Shown one piece after another: positions 11,001 to 20,601 of a stretch of 64,000 nucleotides of DNA (position 1 is its first letter; every line of letters begins with the position of its first letter). Source of the stretch: Anaeramoeba flamelloides (taxonomy: Eukaryota; Metamonada; Anaeramoebidae). The notes under the pieces were generated by a model that was not told the DNA's origin, made no database searches, and worked only from the letters and a program-made list of their open reading frames with translations. Made by a program: the position numbers and the translations under genes. The DNA lies in assembly GCA_027625915.1 (NCBI GenBank), contig JANTQA010000012.1, forward strand, positions 2,821,001-2,885,000, in the 5' to 3' direction.

Positions 11001-14000
11001 TTAATCTAAATAAATACACTAAATATTTATTTTTTAAAAAAATCTTTTGATATTTCTGATTTATCTTTATCAGGTTTTAATCAAAATTCAATAATTATTT
11101 CATATTTAGAATTTAATCTTTGATTTAAATGATTTTTATTTTCTTTTATAATTAAAATTAAATCATCTACAAACATTTGACAATGATCTGTTAATGGTAT
11201 GATTTTCGATAAAAGAAAATGTGGAATTAGAGCAAATAAAATAGGATTGGTGGCAATGAATCTCCTTGGAATATACCAAAAAAACTCCTTTTTTTAAAAA
11301 TTCAGAAAAATAAAATTTTTTCATTTTCTCTTTTTATCTCATTTAAACCAAAAATTTTTCTTCCAACAATCAATTAAATAGCCTTCTTTTTTTGATATCT
11401 ATCATCAAAACAAAAACTTTTTCGTTAAAATCAATATCCATTTTGCAACTAATTTTTATTATTTTGATCAAAAAATATTTTAAAGTTAAAAAATGAGATA
11501 GTCTAAAGAAATTTGTTTCTGAAATTAGGTAAAGTACAATTAGTAATTTTATTTTTTATTTCAAGATAATTAATTAACTATTAAAAAATAATTTTATCCG
11601 ACACTTAATATATTGTTAGGCTCAATTATGTGTTGCAACACACATTTTTTTATCATTAGTAAATTGTAAATTTTGGTTATTGTGTTAAATAATTTAAAGT
11701 TGTTTTTTTTAATAAAAAAATTATTTAAAAAATCTTTTTCCAAAATTTATTTATATCAATTTTGATAAAATACCAAAGACGAGAATATTTAATTAGAAGA
11801 ATATTAAAATTTAGAATTGATTTTGCATTTTTTTTTTTTTTAATTGAAAAAGGAAAAGTTTACTTAATTTTCAATTTTTCACATACCAAATAAATAACTT
11901 ATTCTGAAAGATCAAAAAAAAATAAAAAGTTGAATCACATGTGCCAATCACTAGATCACAAACAAAACAACAAATTTATAAATCAATCAGTTTACCAAAC
12001 CAAAACATTAAACAAAATCAATCGATATTCAAAAAAAGGAAAAAGGAAGGAAGAAAAGGGTGTATTCCAAGAGAAAAAAGGAAGGGAAAAAAACAAGACA
12101 AAATTCAAATAAATTGTTAATAGTAAATGGAGAAACTATAAAAACCAAAATATAACTCCAGTGCATACAAAAAAATAATCCCAAAACAAACGTCTTTTTG
12201 AAAAAATACCAGGAAGAGTCGGAGGAGGGTGGGTTTCAATGATGTTTTGTTCACAAGAAAAATAATAGTTTTAAGTTACAAAAAAAAGAAGATGTTGAAA
12301 ATCAAAAGAAGATATTGTGAAAATATATTCCAATTTGAAATTCAAAAAAAAGTATTAAAAAAATTTCTATATTAGAAAAAAAGTACTTTAACAATTCCAA
12401 AAATATTTAAACCCAATTGAAATAAATTCAAAATCTTATCTATACAACACTATTAATTGTATTATATGATAAATATTGAAAAACTTTTTTATGCGCAACA
12501 TATTTGTTTTTATTGTATAAGTGGGATGTTACTAAAACTTACTTAGAATATTTAAAAAAAAAATTTATACAAATTTCGTTTTGATCAACGTCAATTGAAA
12601 AAAATGTATTCTAATAAGAAATTAAAAACTTTATTTCAATAATTGTGAAACGTCTGTTATAATAAATTCGAAAAAAAAATATCCTTTTGTATTCAAAAAT
12701 AACTAATAATTAAATATGATTTGTAATTCACTTTTTAATTATTACAAAAATCAAAAAAGTCTAATATTTTAAAAATTATTATTAATAAATTCAAAACCTC
12801 AAAAAAAGTAAATCACAATTTTTGAAATTAATATTGCCGATTTTGTGTTGTCTGAACTTTCACTGAAAAAAGGTTAACAAGAAAATTTTTTGCTAATAAA
12901 TATATTCAAATGAAAATACATTCCATAGTCTGAATTTTCTTAATGGTTTATTGTATTTTGGAAGCTTTTTTTTTTATTCAACTTGATTTACTTTTAAAAA
13001 AAAAAAGAAAGAACAGAAAAAGAAAATTTTGAAAAAGAAAAAGAAACCTATAAAAAAAAGAAAAAGAAAAAAAAAAAATTGGCCAAATTAGAAAAAAAAA
13101 GTAAAAGAAAAAGAAAATAATAATAAAAAAAAAGAAAAGAAAAAGAAAAAAAAAATTTGAAGCAATTCGAAAAAATGATTCCAATCTAAAAATTGAAATT
13201 TTATTTTGATAAGAATATGGTATAAACCTCAGAAAACCCACTTCATGTAACTTTATAAAGTGGATCAACGTTTTTAAATTGTTTATTTTAACAGACAACT
13301 CTTTGAACATTTTCCTTTTTCCTCCACTTTCATCCCACTTTTGATATTTCAAAATGAAATATTTTTTAAAAAAATTTGCATTTTTAATTTTTAAATGATA
13401 AAAAAAAAAATTCTAAATGGATTTTAAATCACTCCGTCTACTGTTAGAAAAATTACTAACATAAAATTCAAAGTCTTCCAAAAAAAAATTTTTATTAAGC
13501 ATACAAATAAGAGAATAAATTTTTTTTAATTGATCATATTTTTTTGCTATTTTTTTTTGGACTTTCTTTTACAAGTCGAACTGATAGGCATAAAGTATGG
13601 CATCGCCAACTTAGGTAATCATTATTATTTAGAAGATCAGAATGCTTTTTTAATCATAAGTAGTGGAAATCAAATATTGTTTTTCTAACATTGATCAATA
13701 GAGATGTCTCTGTGTTTAGTACTGAATGAAATACAAAGGATTACAAGACTAGGAATTCAAAGACTTTCGAAAATAAAAAAATCCAATCTTTTTCTTATTT
13801 TTGATGTTCACAAATGCTTAAAATTTCTTCAATTTGGTACAAATCATTTTTCTTTTCTAGAAGTAAAAAATCAATTAAATTTAATTTAATCTGGTTAGTG
13901 TTTTTTTTATAAACCTTTATATTTGGCAAAACAATGATTTTTATGAATTATATTAAAAAATGAAAAAAAAAAAAAATATTCTCGGGATCTCAACAAGATA

Positions 14001-14902
14001 CAAGATCGAAAATTCGAAACTATCTCAGTTGTATAGACAATAACAATCCTCATTGTTTTAAATTTGAAATCGGGTGTTGCTACAAGTGATTTTTTCGAGA
14101 AATGTTCATGGATTTCCAGTGTTGATTTTTAGAAATCTATCATACATCAATTATTGATTTATTTGTTTTTAATTGGGATTAATCACCTGCAAAAAAAGAG
14201 GAAAAATTTTTTTGGATTGGTAAAAAAATTTTTTCACAATAATTACTCGGTCATTAAATCTTTTTTATATACTAAATACTGGCTGATGGGTATTTTTCTT
14301 CTTTTGAATTTGAAAAAATTTGAGTTATTTATAAAAAAATTAATTTTAAAAAAAGTCTGTATAATTAACCTTTATTAAATATATAAACTATCTTTCATAA
14401 TAATTGGCCCATTAAAAATCAAATTTTAAATAAAAATATTTTTAATAATTGAAGTTATCTATTATAATATAAAAATTTAGATTTTAATATTCAATACTAT
14501 ACTCAAGAGATATTTATTTTTTGTCAAAAAATAAAAAGAAAGAAAAATAAAAAAAAACTGTTAAAAAAAATTGGGCCATTTATTTTGAATGAAGCATTAC
14601 ATGAAAAATAGACAATTTAAATAAGTAAAAAAACCCATTTATCGATTCTCCTTCCATTTCAATAACTAAATCTAATCTCTTTTTCATATTTGAAACCAAA
14701 TTTTGCATTAATTCGTCTGTTACTTCTTTCAAATTTTTCATTTTCATTTTCCATTTTAACAAAACACTTTTGAAAAAATAAAAAAGAGAAAAAATGATTT
14801 ATTTCAAACTTTTCATTGTGAGGGGGGGGGGGGGGGGGACTTCCATAAGATACAAAAGCAATTCGTTATTCAAATGTAAGGTGGGCAATTTATTATGAAA
14901 TT

Positions 14903-14952
<50 letters not shown>

Positions 14953-17147
14953 CAAGATGAATTAAATGTTATTTATTAGTTTTTAAACTTTTATTATAAC
15001 GAGAACATGATTTTTTTTCAAAAATCTTCTAAATCTAAAAATCTTCTAAAAATTTTTTATTGAAGAAAACAAGAGGTAAATGTTTTTAGAAGATGTTTTG
15101 GTCTTTAAAAACTTTGATTTTTGAAAAATGAAGATTTTGTGATTTAATTTAAAAAAAGTAAAGAATTCTCTCAAAACTCTCAAGAATTTTTTGAAATTTT
15201 GCAATTTTAAACTGATAGAATTGTTTTGAAATAGTGATTAATGATGGTTCTTGGAAAAAAAAAGAGCAAACTAACTTCATACATCTTTATTCTAAAAATT
15301 TTAAAAGACCAAAGTCAAATTTAAATTAGTTAAACAGGAAATTCACTTGACTGAGGATTCCCTTTGAGAATTATGTTTTTAGATGATTTATTTAAATTCT
15401 TCTATTTACGAGTTGCATTTATTTTTTAAAAAAGTTTAAGCAAAAATTCCTTCCTTTTGGTTTGCAATTCACAATAATAGAGTAGGGTGGCATAAATAAC
15501 ACGTGTTGTCAAACTATAACGGATTACTAAAATCCAAATTATATTTTTTTCTAATTTGAGTATTGGAAAACAGCAAAACATCCAGACAAAGTTGGTTTAG
15601 ATTTGAATTGTCTTTTGAGATTAGGTTTAGAACTACTGTAAATGTTTACAAAAATATTAATACTTTTGTTTCCAAAATTTCATCATAATTACCAATTTTG
15701 TGAAATTTATTGTTTTTTTTTGTTACAAAATTAATTGATCTTTCAAGATAAACATAATTCCTTTTTAAAATTTCTTCAAATAAACCTATTTCTTGCATAT
15801 GTGTATTTTTTTTCATCCTTTTCATTTGTTTCTTTTTTTTCGACAGTTAATCAATATTTTTTCAGGAGGTTAAAATTTTGTCTACATTAAAGTTAAAAAC
15901 TTGTTTGAGTTCTACTCATTGTATAATTTTAGAAAATCTTTTACTGGTATTTGAATTATAAATATGAAAATTTTTGACTTCCTTTTCCAGTTATCTTTTT
16001 ATAAATTGGTTTTTCAGAAGTAAGTTGGAATTTCCCTTCCTTTGAATAAGGAAATTGAAAATGAAGTGAAAATTTTTTCCGATTTAAAAATCATTAGTCT
16101 GTAGTTTTTTTCGTCATTTTTATACAGGCTTTAACTTAAAAATATTCTCTTTGGTATACGAGTATGATTTTTGTTTCCAGAATTTCAAATTTATACCAAA
16201 TCCATCTGATAACAGCAAATGTTGAAAAATAATTTTACAAACGAAAAATAAACAATAATTTTTTCAGATCCAATCATAAATTCTTTAATTTTTCCAAGAT
16301 AAAGTTTCTAAATCCCAAAAAATCTTCTAAAAGCATTTTTTGATAGTTTTCTTCAATAAAAATTTTTTAGAAGATTTTTAGATTTAGAAGATTTTAGAAA
16401 ATTTTATTTTTACTCATATAAACAAAAAATAAAAAATAAAAAATAAAAAATGGATGTATTTTTTACAAAAATGGTAGTTTTTTGGTTATCAATTATAACA
16501 ATGATTCAATGATTATTTTATCTTTTTTTTATTAATCCATTTAATTCATTTCTTTTTATTTTTTTTTTTTTTTTTAATTAACCCAATATCTTTCAAATCA
16601 AAAAATTTTAAAAACAAAAAAAAAATAAATAAATAAATAGAAATCATTTAATAGAAAGCGTAAATTTTATATTCCAAAATTTTTATTTGGGATATTTATC
16701 TTTTTTGGAATCTTTTTTATTCGATATTTCGAAAGAATAACACAATTTGATTTTAATCATCAATCTGAAAATCGGTTAGCATTTGATAAATCAAATCAAA
16801 TATATAATCTTTTTCTCATCTTTATATTTGTAGTTTATATTTATTGGCTTGTTTATATATCTATTCGTGTATGGGTTGAATTTTCAAATAGGCATGAAGA
16901 TCGAACGCGTGCTATTTATTTGTTTTCTTTTAATTTTGCTTTAATAATAGGATACAGCATCATATTTTTACTATCGGAAACAAGATTTAAGGAAAGCTTT
17001 TTCTTTTTGGAATTAACGCCACTTTTTAGTTCAACAATCTGGGTTCTTTCGTTTTCATTTTTTTATTTACCAATGCAGCCAGATACAGACGGTGATGAGG
17101 AGAAAGAAGAGGGTGATTCTCTTGTTACGACAGATACTTCATTTTAG
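8039..17147 (+). CDS. TMEM181: TMEM181-like / Wntless-like seven-TM membrane protein
   Basis: Four exons, all joined in phase 0: 8039-8398, 8510-8632, 8755-9063 and 16641-17147, giving 432 residues. An N-terminal membrane anchor (residues ~13-35) is followed by a lumenal GOLD-like domain (VWLTIRFES, FYLPILDYQNYKFEANL), then helices at about 170-196, 210-228, 238-257, 277-291, 322-340, 355-375 and 393-406. Family landmarks are EQKSTTILMIG (206), the helix ending YLLCTTDGLR (257-263), FYIPKF (273-278) and the final FYLPMQP. These match the TMEM181/WLS-like transmembrane family, which acts in the secretory pathway; its role in protists is unknown. The ATG at 8039 is the first in frame. Introns 1 and 2 are 111 and 122 bases, but intron 3 is 7577 bases and hosts a MITE, a LINE remnant and other repeats. 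Donor choice at 9064 (GTAAGC) over 9061 is by consensus. The C-terminal tail is acidic. Confidence 0.8.
9103..9355 (+). other. Coding-like open segment inside TMEM181 intron 3, unidentified
   Basis: After an acceptor-like TTTTTTCAG a frame stays open for ~84 codons (ICWLETRIENF, KFKIIPKEKVVLFLIGVL, then VGYSLEVI and a TGA). The piece KFKIIPKEKVVLFLIG loosely recalls the FYIPKFLFGIFIF segment encoded by the true exon 4, but in the phase required by exon 3 this segment reads KFVG then stop. It is therefore not used in the gene model. It could be a relic exon or part of a foreign element; I cannot identify it. Confidence 0.3.
9401..9605. mobile_element. Tc1/mariner-type palindromic MITE (family 2), copy 1
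   Basis: A near-complete inverted repeat of ~205 bp bounded by TA: left end TACAGTCAGTTCCACTTTTA, right end reversed TACAGTCAGTTTCAAATTTA. Terminal CAGT next to a TA duplication is the signature of Tc1/mariner elements. Internal GGCACAAACTTT and CTCAAATTAAGGCAC blocks recur in both arms. Further copies lie at 33216-33416 and 37519-37712. It sits in TMEM181 intron 3. Confidence 0.85.
9606..9770 (+). other. Coding-like open segment, unidentified
   Basis: Immediately right of the MITE a frame runs DLAYFNKEKEINITLG, FRSLGKHIAYHTSLGTSLKG, VLANSY with codon use less AT-biased than its surroundings. Together with 9103-9355 it looks like a disrupted foreign or duplicated coding sequence into which the MITE inserted. 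No family recognised. Confidence 0.25.
10115..10532 (+). repeat. Modular decamer-plus-hairpin repeat, copy 1
   Basis: From left to right: five tandem 10-mers of the form TAGAGTGCCG; a hairpin whose arms are TTTTCCAGAATTCAAAAGAA and its complement near 10215-10240; more GAGTGCC units; a TTGAGGTTTTCTGTTTTATT block; a second hairpin with arms TTTTTTTTAATTTTAGAAAT and its complement; and a third, similar hairpin. Blocks are separated by CCTAACGA. The unit is bordered by a 9-bp direct repeat GGAATTCGA (10106-10114 and 10533-10541), a candidate target-site duplication. Related pieces occur at 25455-25600, 31780-31950, 32335-32520 and 52605-53495. Confidence 0.7.
10560..11480 (-). mobile_element. 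Decayed non-LTR retrotransposon (LINE) reverse-transcriptase remnant
   Basis: Read on the minus strand from ~11450 downward, the conserved reverse-transcriptase blocks appear in the right order: VFVLMIDIKK (cf. the 'LLIDISKAFD' block), GIFQGDSLPPILF (the LINE QGDSLSPLLF block), PLTDHCQMFVDDLILI (the catalytic [YF]xDD box, with the paired aspartates present) and a thumb-like QLTYGLEIFNYEIKTLNYLN. Stops and frame changes separate the blocks, so it is dead. The QGDSLSP form points to a LINE rather than an LTR element. No poly(A) tail or target-site duplication was placed with confidence. It lies inside TMEM181 intron 3. Confidence 0.7.
12640..13290 (+). repeat. Dispersed repeat family 3, copy 1 (~650 bp)
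   Basis: Direct repeat of 57160-57800. Shared blocks: AATTGTGAAACGTC / AATTGTGACTCACC, CCTTTTGTATTCAAAAATAA / CCTTTGTATTGAAGAACAAC, TTTCACTG(A/G)AAAAA, a long A-rich tract with GAAAAAGAAA, AAAAAATGATTCC(A/G)ATC, and GATAAGAATA followed by AAACCTCA. Non-coding; the 124-residue Phe-rich frame on the minus strand is an artefact of the A-rich tract. Confidence 0.65.
14822..14838 (+). repeat. G17 homopolymer run
   Basis: Seventeen consecutive G on the plus strand, in a genome where even G5 is rare. It is in TMEM181 intron 3, and the transcript would carry the G run, which could form a G-quadruplex. Homopolymer length in the assembly may be imprecise. Confidence 0.9.
14910..14951. repeat. (TA)n microsatellite
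   Basis: About 21 TA dinucleotides inside TMEM181 intron 3. Similar tracts occur at ~2442-2473, 2551-2575, 4069-4110, 5327-5355, 5570-5629, 7163-7185, 17180-17235, 27241-27268, 28349-28378 and 57198-57220, often exactly at the edges of other repeats. Confidence 0.9.
15015..16410. mobile_element. Terminal-inverted-repeat element, ~1.4 kb
   Basis: The left end (TCTTCTAAATCTAAAAATCT, then TCTAAAAATTTTTTATTGAA and GAAAAC) is matched in reverse by the right end around 16345-16400 (GTTTTCTTCAATAAAAATTT, TTAGAAGATTTTTAGATTTA, GAAGATTTTAG). The match continues inward (TTTTTAGAAGATGTTTTGG against TTTTAGAAGATTTTTTGGG reversed), giving inverted repeats of ~90-100 bp. No open frame of note lies between them. 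It is probably a non-autonomous DNA transposon, inside TMEM181 intron 3. Target-site duplication not resolved. Confidence 0.65.
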
Positions 17148-17153
17148 ATCATT

Positions 17154-17159
17154 AATAAA
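17154..17159 (+). promoter_or_regulatory. Polyadenylation signal of TMEM181
   Basis: AATAAA starts seven bases after the TAG stop codon, followed by an AT-rich tract. Its position makes it the likely 3'-end processing signal, implying a very short 3' UTR. Confidence 0.4.
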
Positions 17160-17180
17160 ATCAAATAATTTTCAAATATG

Positions 17181-17237
<57 letters not shown>

Positions 17238-17610
17238 ATAGATAGATATACTGATAAATAAGATGTTTAAATATCTATGTATGTAAAATAAAAAGATATT
17301 TAATTCAATCAAAAACAATATTTTTAAATTTATTATTTTTGTTTTTATTGTTTTGTCTGTATTAATTTTTCTTGAAATCAAAATTTCGAATGAAAAAGTC
17401 ACTAAATAAAAGGTGAATTATAAAGGTTAATTTTATTCATTAATATTTTTATTTGGATAAGTCACATAATATATAGTAATTGTGATATTTAAAGCAAGTT
17501 TAGGTAATGAGATTGAACATTCAACATATTACTAATTCAAATAATTTCAATTTTGAATTTGTATAACATAAAATAATTGTTTTCTGAAATTATCAAATGG
17601 TATGTACTCA

Positions 17611-18132
17611 AATAAAATAAAATTCAAAATTTTCCACACAGTAAAAATTGCCCAAACAATCACAGTAATACAATTTCATTAAGATTGAAAATAATTCTGC
17701 TTTTTGGTTTAATTCATCATTTTTTTATTCTTTTTGTTTTTCCAATTAAGTAATCATTTACCTGAGATCGAAATTTTTTTCTAACGATAAATAAAAAGTC
17801 AAAGGTAAGTTTAGGGAATTGGATAAACCCAATTAAAATTAGTTGGGGGTATCTAACTGTAGATCGATCATTATTCCTTATAGAATTTAAACAAATTTAC
17901 CAATCAATTTTTTTGTTCTGCTGTCTCCAAAATTTTTAATACACCAATGATTTATTTGTATTGATAATTATTTGTTTTTTGTTTTGTGGATATTGTAATT
18001 TATAAATAAGTGTTAACATTTTAATTAGTGAATGGTTCTAATTTGGTATTTCTTCGAGAATTAATTAAATAAGTTTTTTTTTTCACAAATCAAATTTTGG
18101 TGTGTTAAAAATTTAGAATTGGGGTTTATATA
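17611..18132 (+). mobile_element. MITE-like repeat family 1, copy 2
   Basis: Same orientation as copy 1. Starts AATAAAATAAAATTCAAAAT, TTTCCACACA, CAAACAATCACAGTAATAC and ends TTTTGGTGTGTTAAAAATTT, AGAATTGGGGTTTATATAG. Inner blocks GTGAATGGTTCTAATTTGGT and TGTCTCCAAAATTTTTAA are intact. It lies ~450 bp downstream of TMEM181. Confidence 0.7.
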
Positions 18133-20160
18133 GGGTTTAAAATTGTTCTAAAAATCATATCAAGAGACAACTACCTACACACTCTTTAACATTGTGGTCA
18201 CAAATTTAGTCACTTTAAATTTCTTACCTTTAACATAAAAAGTCTTTTTTATAAACTTAACTATTTATTAAAAAACTCACTCAAAAAAATATGACATTAT
18301 TGGTATTATTTTATTCTAATGAATAATTATTTATTGTTTGTTATATTGTATATATTTATTATTAATAATTTTTTAAAATTAGAATTTATTAGTGTTCTAA
18401 TTTTTTGATTTCGCATAGAATTCATTTAATAAGAATTTTTTTACAAAGTTTCTATTTTAATCCTTCAAAACTTTTGAATTGGAGTTTATAATCAATATGC
18501 CATATGATTACTTGATACCCATTTTTCAAATCCGGAATAGTTATTATTATCAATTATCTAGATTTTAAAATATTAACCGGTCACTCTTATCGGTAATTTT
18601 ACAATTTTAGAAGATTAATCATTTTTTTATATCAGTATAATTAAAAAAAAAATCAGTAATTGTCAGAAAATTGTATTAAATGTCAAAATATTCTAATAAA
18701 AAATAATAATGATATAATTTTTAGTAATTTTTTTGACTAACTCAATGATATATTTAAAAAAAAAAAATTTCGTTTGATCAAAAAAATTATTATAATAAGG
18801 TATTTTTTATTTTTATTTTTTTCAAATGTAGAAACTGTGTTGAGGAATGGAAAACGGTGTACCGTTTGAAAGTCATGAATTGGGATTACATAAAATATTC
18901 TTTTTTGAATTTTGGATAGAATCTTGAGAAATCCTTTTTACTTGACAATTTTTTTGGAAAATTAAAAATTGAAAAAGGAATATGGGAATTGGAATAGAAA
19001 AATAGAATGAAAATAATATCTATTTGTTTTTATATTCAGATTAAGATAGTAAACCTGTGCAAAAATTGATATTTAAATGTTTTAAGTTTTTTTAATAAAT
19101 TTGTCATTTTTCCCAAAACAATAAATCTTTTCCATTACACCTATACAGGTGAGGTTTCTTGTCTTAAAACAACAAATATTAGTATATCAATTATTGCTCT
19201 GTTTTTGAGATATAATGAAAAATACTTATTTTTTTTATTTCTTAAATTCCCTTAATTAACAAACTTTTAACAGTTACTTTCATTTGATCTCATTTCAAAT
19301 TTTAGAAAATATAACATTTCTTTTTTTTTTTTTAGCTCAAATCCATCGAATACTTATTTCAGAATCAGTTACATTATCAAGAAGGTTTTATTTCATGGGT
19401 AATTTAAAATTTCAAAAACGTTAAATGGTTTCTTTCTCGATTAAATCTATTGTCAATTAGTTATTGTTTGGTAAAATAATTCTCAAATTTTAAGAAAACC
19501 AATGATTGAATGATTGCAATTGATAAATTAATATATGAAAATGAAATTTGAATTTTTTTTAATCCTGATTTTGATAATCAGTAGTTCCGTTCATTGAAAG
19601 ATCTAAAGATATTTTTACTTGAATTGTTTTATTGGAGCCAAACGTTTTACCTTGTACTGGTATTTGCATAATAAATAGGAAAACAATAGTAAAATTATTT
19701 GGAATTTATCTGTAATTGTCATTTGAAATGGTTTGGCAAATATTTTAAAATGTTGTGAACAAGAAACTTCCTAGCATTCGGTTAAAAGATCTAATTTGGT
19801 CCTTATTAGATGCTGGGGTAATATAAAAAAAAAAATCAAAAAAGCTCAAAAGAAGTTGTTTATCTATTTGTATAATATTTATTCTAACTATTAAGTGGAA
19901 TTTAAATAAACACTTTTTTTCTTTCAAGTCATTAGATCTTTTGTGTTTTTGGATTTTATTTGATTCATATCATTTGTTTAATGAAAAGAAAAAAAAAAAA
20001 GTATTTGCTTAAAAAAAATTTAAAATCTTTTATTAGTCATTTAAATTTTCTTCTCTATTGATGTTAATAGATTACACTTGAGTTTTCTTTTTTTTTAGAA
20101 TTCAAAATATAACCCAAGAGTAATAAATTCTTCAAGATATTGAAGTTCCAATTTTGAGAA
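18133..20160. other. Intergenic, nothing recognised
   Basis: AT-rich sequence between the 3' ends of the convergent TMEM181 (+) and the small basic-protein gene (-). No gene, RNA or clear repeat was seen; short open frames here are chance frames. Confidence 0.6.
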
Positions 20161-20601
20161 TTATTTATTTTCAGATTTATTTAGAATTGTTTTGGTCATA
20201 GACTCAAGGACATTATTTAAATTGCTATCATCTTTTTGTTGTTCGACCCGTTGTTCTGAGAGTTTTTTTAGGCTCATATTCAGATTTTCGATTCTTTGTT
20301 TTTCTTTTTTTTTAGAGCCTGACGCTATTCCCGTATTAAAAAGATTTTTTTTTGTGATTTTTTTTGTCAATTTGTTGTTACTCTTTGTTAACAATTTGGT
20401 TTGGGATTTGTTTGTCAAATTAGTTTACTTACCAACAAGTTTTTTTACGGTTGATTTGTCAAATAGTCGATCTAATTCATCGCACATAATTTTGCTTTTT
20501 TGCTTTTTTTTGAGGGCTTTTTTGGGGTTCTTTTTTGTTTTCCTGTTGTTTTTTCTTGTTCTTTGTTTGGAAGATTTATTTTTAAAACGTCTACTGCTCA
20601 T
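20161..20601 (-). CDS. Small, highly basic two-exon protein (possible ribosome-biogenesis factor)
   Basis: Exon 1 (20601-20433) starts MSSRRFKNKSSKQRTRKN and runs to KKLV-G; a GTAAGT donor and a TCAG acceptor define a 114-base intron (20432-20319). Exon 2 (20318-20161) gives SKKKEKQRIENLNMSLKK and ends NKSENK. The splice is phase 1 and the 327 coding bases give 108 residues. The first 40 residues are almost entirely K/R/N, like a nuclear or nucleolar localisation signal, followed by an acidic patch MCDELDRLFD and a C-terminal charged helix (KKLSEQRVEQQKDDSNL). The composition and a SKKK...(E/R)..L motif recall small pre-ribosome factors such as Alb1/C11orf98-type proteins, but the similarity is too weak to name it. 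The plus-strand open frame over the same bases is its shadow. Confidence 0.55.

Noticed and set aside
12978-13352. 124-codon minus-strand frame rich in Phe
   Set aside because: It is the translation of an A/G-rich tract (GAAAAAGAAA repeats) within dispersed repeat family 3; the matching repeat copy at 57160-57800 does not keep the frame.
20319-20418. Continuous minus-strand frame through the intron of the small basic protein
   Set aside because: It lacks an ATG, and the upstream exon ends at a perfect GTAAGT donor whose phase matches the GCGTCAG acceptor at 20319.
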